The notes beneath the pieces were generated by a model. That model saw only the letters and a list, made by a program, of their open reading frames with translations, was not told where the DNA came from and searched no databases. 64,000 nt of DNA from Klugiella xanthotipulae (lineage in GTDB: Bacteria > Actinomycetota > Actinomycetes > Actinomycetales > Microbacteriaceae). This document shows, piece after piece, positions 57,357 to 64,000 of this stretch. The DNA lies in assembly GCF_006716695.1 (NCBI RefSeq), contig NZ_VFPN01000003.1, positions 186,001 to 250,000 of the forward strand, read 5' to 3'. Position 1 is the stretch's first letter. Every line of letters starts with the position of its first letter. A program made the position numbers and the translations under genes.

Positions 57357-57545
57357 AGCAACTGTGAACCGGCAATCACCGGTGAGTTTCCGGAAGAACG
57401 GTAGTGGGCCCCGCCTGCTGCCCATTAGAACTGGACGGGTTCGGGCCCGTAACAGCCCATGAACAAGCGGTCGGGAGAAATCTCGGCAATCGGGGTGGTA
57501 CCGCGACAACCGGTTTGAGTGGTTGGCGTCCTCGTCTGACAATCA
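57357..57545 (+). promoter_or_regulatory. isoleucine T-box riboswitch with ultrashort stem I
   Basis: ACCGG (57368-57372), loop CAATCA and CCGGT (57379-57383) form a tiny stem I whose loop shows the Ile codon ATC (57375-57377). GTTTCCGGAAGAAC makes stem II. The T-box core GGTGGTACCGCG (57494-57505) includes the TGGT bulge that pairs with tRNA NCCA. This is the actinobacterial translational type: an antisequestrator frees the ileS ribosome-binding site (AGGAG, 57549-57553) when uncharged tRNA-Ile binds. Confidence 0.92.
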
Positions 57546-57557
57546 ATCAGGAGAACA

Positions 57558-60500
57558 ATGCCATACCCAAAGTCTCACAGTAGCAACACCGATGGTGCCG
57601 CGTTCGGTGTCACCTCATCCCCTCGATTCCCAGCCATTGAGGAGAGCGTCCTGGCTTTCTGGAAGACGGATGACACCTTCCGTGAGTCGGTCCGCCAGCG
57701 TGAGGGAGCGCCCGAGTGGGTGTTTTACGATGGCCCTCCATTTGCTAACGGGCGTCCACACTACGGCCACTTGCTGACGGGGTACGCCAAAGACTTGTTT
57801 CCGCGCTATCAGACGATGCGGGGCAAGCAGGTGCACCGTCGCTTCGGTTGGGATACTCATGGCCTGCCGGCCGAGTTGGAAGCTATGAAGCAACTCGGGA
57901 TTACCGAGAAACGCGAGATTGAAGAGATGGGTGTTGCGGCCTTTAACGCTGCTGCCCGTGAGTCTGTCCTGGAGTACACCTCGCAATGGCAGGAGTATGT
58001 GGAGCGCCAGGCTCGTTGGGTTGACTTTGATAATGACTACAAGTCGCTTGATATCACCTTCATGGAGTCGGTGATCTGGGCTTTTAAGCAACTCCACGAT
58101 AAGGGTCTTGCATATGAGGGGTACCGCGTGCTGCCATATTGCTGGCGAGATGAGACTCCGCTCAGCAACCACGAGCTACGTATGGACGACGATGTCTATA
58201 AGATGCGGCAAGACCAGACTGTCACCGTGACGTTTCCTCTTGTCGGTACCAGAGCCGCAGACCTGGGACTGGTAGGAATCAATGCGCTCGCCTGGACAAC
58301 AACCCCCTGGACCCTCCCAACTAATCTCGCTCTGGCCGTGGGCCCCGCCCTGGTATATGCGGTTGTGCCGGCCGCTGAGGGGTCAGCCGAGTATCTCTTG
58401 GCGGAGAACTTGGTGGGCAGTTACTCCCGCGAGTTGGGCTACGAGGACGCTGAAGCTGCCCGGGCCGCGGTCAGCCGCACCCTGCTCGGCGCGGAGTTGG
58501 AAGATGTTCAGTACACCCGTCTGTGGGACTTCTACGCCGATACCGAAACCTATGGTACGCAGAATGCCTGGAAGTTTCTCGTCGCCGACTATGTGACGGC
58601 ATCGGATGGTACGGGGATCGTGCATCAGGCACCCGCTTACGGTGAGGATGACCAGAAGATTTGTGAGGCGAACGGCATTCCCGTGATCATCTCTGTGGAT
58701 GATGGTGGTACCTTCCTCAGCGCGGTCACTCCTGTTGCCGGCTTGCAGGTTTTTGACGCTAACAAACCCTTGACGCAGGAACTTAAGGCCATGGGCCGCT
58801 TGTTCCGGCAGGCGAGTTTTGAGCACTCTTATCCGCACTGCTGGCGCTGCCGAAACCCGCTCATTTACAAGGCTGTATCGAGCTGGTTCGTTCGTGTTAC
58901 GAGCTTCCGTGACGATATGGAAAAACTTAACCAGCAGATTAACTGGGTTCCCGAGAACGTTAAAGATGGCCAGTTTGGCAAGTGGCTTGCGGGCGCACGT
59001 GACTGGTCGATCAGCCGTAATCGCTACTGGGGTTCCCCTATTCCCGTGTGGAAGAGTGACAACCCTGAGTACCCCCGTGTTGATGTGTATGGGTCACTCG
59101 ATGAGTTGGAACGCGACTTCGGTGTGCGGCCGACCGATCTGCATCGTCCTTTCATCGACGAGTTGACCCGTCCGAACCCCGATGACCCTACAGGCCGATC
59201 GACCATGCGTCGGATCGAAGACGTTCTGGACGTGTGGTTTGACTCGGGGTCTATGCCATTCGCGCAGGTTCATTATCCCTTTGAGAACGCGGAGTGGTTC
59301 GATAGCCACTCACCGGCCGACTTTATCGTGGAGTACATCGGCCAGACGCGTGGCTGGTTCTACATGCTCCATATTCTGTCCACGGCGCTCTTCGGCCGAC
59401 CGGCCTTCAGGAATGTGATTAGCCACGGCATTGTGCTCGGCTCGGACGGTCAGAAGATGGCGAAGTCACTGCGCAACTATCCGGATGTAAACGAGGTTTT
59501 TGACCGCGATGGTTCTGACGCTATGCGCTGGTTCCTCATGTCGAGCCCCGTGTTGCGTGGTGGCAACCTGGTGGTTACCGAGGAGGGCATCCGTGAGGGG
59601 GTGCGCCAGTTTATTCTGCCCCTGTGGAACAGCTGGTATTTCTTCAGCCTGTATGCAAACGCGGACGGGTATGAGGCCACGTGGCGTACCGATTCTACGG
59701 ATGTGCTTGACCGCTATATCTTGGCAAAGACGCGTCAGCTCATCCTCGATGTTACTCACGATCTGGATGCGCTCGACAGTACCGTTGCGGCGGCCCGTCT
59801 GCGTGACTTTGCCGAGGTGCTCACCAATTGGTTTGTTCGTCGTTCTCGTGATCGGTTTTGGGTAGGTGTCCGTGACGAGCCCGCTAACGCACAGGCCTTT
59901 GACACGCTCTATACGGTCCTAGAGACCGTTGCCCGTGTCGCCGCGCCTCTCATCCCGCTTGTGGGTGAGCATCTGTGGCAGGGTCTCACCGGTGGTCGTA
60001 GTGTGCACCTCACTGATTGGCCGGACGCTACTGCGTTCCCCGAAGAGACCAACCTAATGCACACCATGGACCGTGTGCGTGCCGTAACCTCGACCGCACT
60101 TTCGCTGCGCAAGGGTAATGGCCTCCGGGTTCGCCTTCCCCTGGCTTCGTTGACCGTTGTGGTCTCACAGGCTGATGCGCTGGCCGACTTTGCTCCGATC
60201 ATCGCAGAGGAACTGAATGTGAAGGAGGTCATCCTCGTGGAACATGAGGAGGGCAGCGCTGAACGCTACGGTATCCGTCGGCAACTGACGGTCAATGCGC
60301 GCGTTGCCGGTCCGCGCCTGGGCAAGAACGTTCAGCTAGCCATTATGGGTGCTAAATCTGGTGACTGGTCGATTGATGGCGACGTGGTCACGGCGGGTGG
60401 TCTGGAATTAGAGCCTGCGGAGTATGAGTTAGCCCTCAGTATCGGTGAGGGCAACACCGGCATGGGTACGGCGCTTGCACTGTTGCCCGAAGGAGGATTT

Positions 60501-60794
60501 GTGTTACTCGACACGGTAACCACCCCAGAGCTCGAAGCGGAGGGCCTTGCTCGCGACGTGATCCGGGCAGTGCAGGACGCCCGCAAAGCGGCTGGCCTCG
60601 AGGTGAGTGATCGCATTACGCTCACACTCACACTCGATGAGCGTGGTGCTAGCTCCGTGCGATCGTTCCAGGCTCTGGTGAGCTCCGAGACTCTGGCGAC
60701 GGAGTTCAGCGTGAATTCCGGTGTGGGGGAGTCCAGCATCACGGTGGGGCGGGGCTCACCGCTCATCATCACATTGTCACGAGTGGAGGTCTAA
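57558..60794 (+). CDS. ileS: isoleucyl-tRNA synthetase, type 2
   Basis: 1078-residue class I synthetase. HIGH appears as HYGH in [14 protein letters not shown] and KMSKS as KMAKS in [12 protein letters not shown]; the CP1 editing domain has TPWTLPTN. The HYGH form and length mark the IleRS2 branch, shared with eukaryotes and mycobacteria and known for low mupirocin sensitivity. ATG at 57558 with AGGAG 4 bases upstream, under T-box control. folC begins 1 base after the stop. Confidence 0.96.
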   Translation: MPYPKSHSSNTDGAAFGVTSSPRFPAIEESVLAFWKTDDTFRESVRQREGAPEWVFYDGPPFANGRPHYGHLLTGYAKDLFPRYQTMRGKQVHRRFGWDTHGLPAELEAMKQLGITEKREIEEMGVAAFNAAARESVLEYTSQWQEYVERQARWVDFDNDYKSLDITFMESVIWAFKQLHDKGLAYEGYRVLPYCWRDETPLSNHELRMDDDVYKMRQDQTVTVTFPLVGTRAADLGLVGINALAWTTTPWTLPTNLALAVGPALVYAVVPAAEGSAEYLLAENLVGSYSRELGYEDAEAARAAVSRTLLGAELEDVQYTRLWDFYADTETYGTQNAWKFLVADYVTASDGTGIVHQAPAYGEDDQKICEANGIPVIISVDDGGTFLSAVTPVAGLQVFDANKPLTQELKAMGRLFRQASFEHSYPHCWRCRNPLIYKAVSSWFVRVTSFRDDMEKLNQQINWVPENVKDGQFGKWLAGARDWSISRNRYWGSPIPVWKSDNPEYPRVDVYGSLDELERDFGVRPTDLHRPFIDELTRPNPDDPTGRSTMRRIEDVLDVWFDSGSMPFAQVHYPFENAEWFDSHSPADFIVEYIGQTRGWFYMLHILSTALFGRPAFRNVISHGIVLGSDGQKMAKSLRNYPDVNEVFDRDGSDAMRWFLMSSPVLRGGNLVVTEEGIREGVRQFILPLWNSWYFFSLYANADGYEATWRTDSTDVLDRYILAKTRQLILDVTHDLDALDSTVAAARLRDFAEVLTNWFVRRSRDRFWVGVRDEPANAQAFDTLYTVLETVARVAAPLIPLVGEHLWQGLTGGRSVHLTDWPDATAFPEETNLMHTMDRVRAVTSTALSLRKGNGLRVRLPLASLTVVVSQADALADFAPIIAEELNVKEVILVEHEEGSAERYGIRRQLTVNARVAGPRLGKNVQLAIMGAKSGDWSIDGDVVTAGGLELEPAEYELALSIGEGNTGMGTALALLPEGGFVLLDTVTTPELEAEGLARDVIRAVQDARKAAGLEVSDRITLTLTLDERGASSVRSFQALVSSETLATEFSVNSGVGESSITVGRGSPLIITLSRVEV

Positions 60795-60795
60795 C

Positions 60796-62151
60796 ATGGC
60801 GCAAACTGCGGGGAATAGCCCCGGAGATCTGGTGTACGCGGAGCTTCTGGCTCGGCCGGGGGAACAGTTTCCTCAGCCGCGTCTCGAACCGGTCCGTCGG
60901 GTGGCAGAGTTGCTCGGGGACCCCCAGAATAGCTACCCTGTGATTCTGCTGACCGGCACCAACGGTAAGACCAGTACGAGTCGACTTACCGAGTCACTGC
61001 TGCGAGCGCTTGGTCTTCGCACGGGCCTCTTCACGAGCCCCCAGTTGGAGCGCTTTAACGAGCGCATCATTATTGATGGTGAACCAATCGGAGACGACAC
61101 GCTTGCCCTCGTGTGGGCCGATACCAAACCCTACGTCGAGATGGTTGATGCCGAGTTGGCTGTTGCGGACGAGCCGCCCCTAACGTTCTTCGAGGTGATG
61201 ACGGTTTTGGCCTATGCAGCATTCGCCGATGCCCCCATCGAGGTTGCTGTTATGGAGGTGGGGATGGGGGGAGAATGGGACGCGACAAATATTGTCGCCG
61301 CGGCGGTGAGCGTTTTCACCCCTATCGACCTGGATCACGTTGATCGTTTGGGTCGCACGATTGCCGAGATTGCCACCACTAAGGCAGGAATTATCGCAGC
61401 GGGCGGGGACGTTGTAACGTCACGGCAAACCTCTGAGGCGCTTGATATTTTGGCCGTTCGGGCACATGCGCTGCACGATCCGCTTCTTGTGGAGGGGACC
61501 GATTTTGCGGTTATGAGCAGCACCATGGCGGTGGGTGGGCAGGTCATCAGTCTGAGAGGTCTCTCCGGAACGGCCTATGAGGATGTGATGCTACCCCTCT
61601 ACGGCAGCCACCAGGCCCAGAACGCTGCAGTGGCTCTGGCCGCCGTTGAAGCGTTCACGGGGCGTCGCGCTATTGTCCGGGATGTTATCGAGGAAGGATT
61701 CGGTCAGGTGACGATACCCGGGAGGCTGCAGCTCCTGAGCGCCACCCCACCGGTGTATCTGGATGCTGCCCACAACCCGCACGGTGCCCGTGCCCTCGCC
61801 GCATCCCTCACCGAGTTCTTTGCTTTTGACGATATGGCCCTCGTCTTTTCCTCTCTCGATGACAAGGACACAACCGGTGTGGTTGACGCGCTTGCACATT
61901 CAGCGAGTGTTGTCTTTGTGACGGAGTCGTCCTCTGAGCGATCCCGCAGCGTGTCAGAGCTCGCCGAGATCATCCACGAGCGCGCCCCGCAATTGACGGT
62001 TGTTCGGGGGGCATCGCTTCAGGATGCCGTGGAGGGTGCCCGGGAATGGGCTACTCAGGGGGAGTCGAGGGGTGTGCTGGTGACCGGTTCGGTGATACTC
62101 CTCGGCGAGGTTATGGCCCTCGCCCGAACGCAAGGCTGGTCCCTGTCATGA
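60796..62151 (+). CDS. folC: folylpolyglutamate synthase / dihydrofolate synthase
   Basis: 451-residue Mur-ligase-like enzyme adding glutamate to folates. LLTGTNGKTSTSRL is the ATP loop, LFTSPQLERFNERI the folate region and YLDAAHNPHGARAL the domain-interface motif. ATG at 60796 (MAQTAGNSPGD) with GGAGG upstream is chosen; a longer reading runs back through ileS. Overlaps the DUF4233 gene as ATGA. Confidence 0.95.
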   Translation: MAQTAGNSPGDLVYAELLARPGEQFPQPRLEPVRRVAELLGDPQNSYPVILLTGTNGKTSTSRLTESLLRALGLRTGLFTSPQLERFNERIIIDGEPIGDDTLALVWADTKPYVEMVDAELAVADEPPLTFFEVMTVLAYAAFADAPIEVAVMEVGMGGEWDATNIVAAAVSVFTPIDLDHVDRLGRTIAEIATTKAGIIAAGGDVVTSRQTSEALDILAVRAHALHDPLLVEGTDFAVMSSTMAVGGQVISLRGLSGTAYEDVMLPLYGSHQAQNAAVALAAVEAFTGRRAIVRDVIEEGFGQVTIPGRLQLLSATPPVYLDAAHNPHGARALAASLTEFFAFDDMALVFSSLDDKDTTGVVDALAHSASVVFVTESSSERSRSVSELAEIIHERAPQLTVVRGASLQDAVEGAREWATQGESRGVLVTGSVILLGEVMALARTQGWSLS

Positions 62152-62564
62152 GTAGTGCAGCACAGGAGCCACCGATCAGCCAGCCCGAGGTGACCCCATT
62201 GGGGCCGCCCCGCTCCGTGAAACGGAGCCTTGCGTCGATCGTCTTGGGCTTTGAACTTGTCATTGTCTTTTTGGCCGGTTTGCTGCTTTTCGGACTCAAT
62301 GCGGTTGAGCCGCGCGAGCTTGGTCTGTGGGGCGGGGTCGGGATGTGCCTGGTCATGATTATTGCGATGGCCCTGTTGACATACCCGATCGGATTTTGGA
62401 TCGGCTGGGCCGTGCAATGTGTCATCATTCTGACGGGAATCTTGGTGCCCGTCATGTTCATTGTGGGAGCGCTCTTCACCGCCCTGTGGGTGTACTGCAT
62501 GATTACCGGTGACAAGATTGACGCCCGTAACCGCGCCGCATATCAGGCCTTGGCTGACCGATAG
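62148..62564 (+). CDS. DUF4233 membrane protein
   Basis: 138 residues, four predicted helices (FELVIVFLAGLLLFGL; GVGMCLVMIIAMALLTY; IGWAVQCVIILTGILV; VMFIVGALFTALWVYCMIT). This family sits between folC and ndk across actinobacteria; function unknown. Translationally coupled to folC. Its stop TAG is part of the TAGACT element before ndk. Confidence 0.85.
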   Translation: MSSAAQEPPISQPEVTPLGPPRSVKRSLASIVLGFELVIVFLAGLLLFGLNAVEPRELGLWGGVGMCLVMIIAMALLTYPIGFWIGWAVQCVIILTGILVPVMFIVGALFTALWVYCMITGDKIDARNRAAYQALADR

Positions 62565-62567
62565 ACT
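62562..62567 (+). promoter_or_regulatory. -10-like element of ndk overlapping a stop codon
   Basis: TAGACT begins with the DUF4233 stop TAG. A start near 62574 would leave a 24-base leader holding the AAGGAG ribosome-binding site. Confidence 0.4.
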
Positions 62568-62597
62568 CATGATCGCACTCAGAAGAAGGAGTTTTAC

Positions 62598-63017
62598 ATG
62601 CTCGTAGAAGAAACGCTAGTTCTGGTTAAGCCTGACGGGGTTGCCCGTAACCTTACCGGGGAGATCCTGCGCCGGATTGAGGCTAAAGGATATTCTTTGG
62701 TCGATATTCGCCTGGTTCAAGCTGATCGTGACCTCCTCACGCAGCACTATGCCGAGCACGAGGGAAAGCCATTCTTTGAGCCGCTCCTAGAGCTCATGGA
62801 GAGCGGTCCTACGGTTGCGTTTCGCATCGCGGGTAATCGAGTTATTGAGGGGTTTCGGATGCTTGCCGGTACGACCGATCCGACGACCGCTGCCCCCGGC
62901 ACGATCCGCGGCGATCTCGGACGCGACTGGGGGCTCAAAGTCCAGCAGAATTTGGTACACGGATCGGATTCCCCCGAGAGCGCCGCGCGCGAACTCGCTC
63001 TCTGGTTTACACGCTAG
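62598..63017 (+). CDS. ndk: nucleoside diphosphate kinase
   Basis: 139-residue enzyme balancing NTP pools. EETLVLVKPDGVARNL at the N-terminus and the phospho-histidine in NLVHGSDSPESAARE are typical. AAGAAGGAG precedes the ATG. A bidirectional hairpin follows near the convergent VKOR gene. Confidence 0.96.
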   Translation: MLVEETLVLVKPDGVARNLTGEILRRIEAKGYSLVDIRLVQADRDLLTQHYAEHEGKPFFEPLLELMESGPTVAFRIAGNRVIEGFRMLAGTTDPTTAAPGTIRGDLGRDWGLKVQQNLVHGSDSPESAARELALWFTR

Positions 63018-63068
63018 GACGGGTTCCACTTCCGGTACTTCGGTTGGTGTAGCCGGTATGTTTTAGGG

Positions 63069-63103
63069 CGAGGTGGCCGGGTTAGAAAGACCTGGCCACC
63101 TCG
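63069..63103. terminator. bidirectional terminator overlapping the VKOR 3' end
   Basis: GAGGTGGCC pairs with GGCCACCTC (63070-63078 with 63094-63102) and the stem extends inward. The loop holds the VKOR stop codon (63082-63084), and one arm encodes VKOR's last residues. It would stop both ndk and VKOR transcription. Confidence 0.7.
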
Positions 63104-63693
63104 GCAAACCAGTCGAGATTAATCTGCGCGATAACGGCGATGATGAGATAGCAAGCAATGGTGACTACCCAAGCCCAGGAGTAGACGGTGTTGGCTTTAT
63201 TCTGCCAAGACGCTGGGAGTCCCAGGTGTCCCTCCTTAGCGGTAAAGAAGAGTGTGTACCAGAAGAGCGGGATGGTGACGGTCCAGACGACCATGCACCA
63301 GGGACACAGCGTGCCCAGGTTAAAAATGCTCTGCGTAGATAGCCACGCAACAAAGCCAATGCCAAAGGTGAGGCCTACCAGGTATGTGCGCCAGTACCAG
63401 TGGGCAAATTGAGCGCCTGAGAGAAGCGATATCCCCACGATGATTGGGGCCATGAAGAAAGCCACGCCAAGTATGGTGTTGGAGAAGCCGAACACCGACC
63501 CCTGCCACGACCCCATGTTGGGCCCGCAACTTACGAGAAGGCTTATGTTGCAGTTGGGAACGTGGGTGGGATCAATCAGTGTGTTGATTCGCTCGGTGAG
63601 TAGCTCAAACGAGGCAAACCATCCGACAATCCCCGCTAGAACGGTGAAAATCGCGAATCCGACAGGTCGGCGGCGGGGTGCGTTGTTGCCCAT
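63082..63693 (-). CDS. vitamin K epoxide reductase (VKOR) family protein
   Basis: 203-residue polytopic membrane protein, about five helices. The redox CxxC is in GTLCPWCMVVW and the loop cysteines in VPNCNISLLVSCGPNMG. Bacterial VKOR reoxidises a DsbA-like thioredoxin partner during disulfide formation in exported proteins, passing electrons to quinone. ATG at 63693 (MGNNAPRRRP) is preferred; longer readings add 50 unlikely residues. The DsbA-like partner is not in view. Confidence 0.9.
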   Translation of the reverse strand: MGNNAPRRRPVGFAIFTVLAGIVGWFASFELLTERINTLIDPTHVPNCNISLLVSCGPNMGSWQGSVFGFSNTILGVAFFMAPIIVGISLLSGAQFAHWYWRTYLVGLTFGIGFVAWLSTQSIFNLGTLCPWCMVVWTVTIPLFWYTLFFTAKEGHLGLPASWQNKANTVYSWAWVVTIACYLIIAVIAQINLDWFAEVARSF

Positions 63694-63965
63694 AATTTTT
63701 GATCCTACTCTGGGAAAAAGCTCATTTGTAACTGTTACGTGACATAATGACTGTATACGTTCGTTGCTGAAATGCTGGCGAGCGTGGACTGAAAGCTTTG
63801 TGGCGGATACACCGCCCACCCAGTGACCACGAGGTCGTGAGCGCAACTTGGCAGATTCCGGTTGGGCTCAACACAAGAATTAGTGCATTGCGGAAGACGC
63901 AATACACGAGAAGAGTACCCAAGACGCCGACATGCTCGAGTTTTTGGTGAAGGAGTGCACCAGTG
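63694..63965. other. 272-base divergent spacer between VKOR and the rightmost gene
   Basis: No credible gene on either strand. It should hold the VKOR promoter and a long leader for the rightmost gene, as is usual before rne. No clear -35/-10 pair or riboswitch was recognised. Confidence 0.4.
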
Positions 63966-64000
63966 ATGGTGGAAAACAATACACACGATGAATTTTCCGA
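63966..64000 (+). CDS. rne: start of a gene, probably ribonuclease E/G (3' end outside window)
   Basis: ATG at 63966 reads MVENNTHDEFS and is preceded by AAGGAG 10 bases upstream. Only 11 codons are visible, so the identity rests on position: rne follows ndk and VKOR in Microbacteriaceae, and its N-terminus is often acidic and Asn/Glu-rich. Identity unproven from sequence alone. Confidence 0.4.
   Translation, partial: MVENNTHDEFS

Noticed and set aside
1-64000. CRISPR arrays, prophage genes or rRNA operon
   Set aside because: No regularly spaced repeats, phage structural genes or rRNA signatures were seen on either strand.

Overview
The window looks like chromosomal DNA of a high-GC Gram-positive bacterium, most likely Microbacteriaceae or a close relative in Micrococcales. 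Reasons: DUF3000 and DUF4233 proteins, an actinobacterial mIHF domain fused to guanylate kinase, a PriA without helicase motifs, type-2 isoleucyl-tRNA synthetase behind an actinobacterial ultrashort T-box, a GlnR-type box at amt, frequent GTG starts and moderately high GC. Placement rests on gene content and order only; no alignment was run.

Layout. 1-5101 (minus): 3' part of a beta-oxidation/RNA set, DUF3000, RNase D, thiolase FadA and trifunctional-type FadB, which runs off the left edge. 5123-9547: secreted alpha/beta hydrolase, pyrimidine-reductase-like protein, SufE, sulfurtransferase SseA and ZapE. 9569-11049: GlnR-box-controlled ammonium transporter between two terminators. 11114-12693: tRNA-Val(CAC), a membrane-anchored HELLH coiled-coil protein, then tRNA-Gly, tRNA-Cys and tRNA-Val(GAC). 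12762-14231: the only obviously mobile segment, a gene remnant and a decayed IS3-family element. 14239-14642: a guanidine-III (ykkC-III) riboswitch in front of a Gdx/SugE guanidinium exporter.

14712-27422 is a long plus-strand housekeeping run: thrS, HIT, pdxS-pdxT (vitamin B6), yebC, ruvCAB (Holliday junction), yajC-secD-secF (export), relA (ppGpp). 27430-30147 (minus) holds an AbiEi-like orphan, a DUF349 protein and a membrane-anchored cyclophilin. 30247-42168 carries rarA, rpsD, a small membrane protein, alaS, ruvX, a very long MltG, and the shikimate genes aroE, aroC and a fused aroKB. 42309-43302 is efp-nusB.

43449-53297 is the pyrimidine operon (pyrR, pyrB, pyrC, a PH-like membrane protein, carA, carB, pyrF) running into gmk and rpoZ, headed by a PyrR-binding RNA loop that abuts the pyrR ribosome-binding site. 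53474-63017 holds metK, priA, a NUDIX hydrolase, T-box-ileS, folC, DUF4233 and ndk. A convergent VKOR gene and the probable first codons of rne close the window.

The gene set is mostly ordinary. The strongest unusual points are the RNA regulators (guanidine-III, ultrashort Ile T-box, PyrR loop), fusions (AroKB, mIHF-Gmk), the HELLH protein among tRNA genes, the long disordered MltG tail, and -10-like hexamers that overlap TAG stop codons. No CRISPR array, prophage or obvious new multi-gene system was seen.
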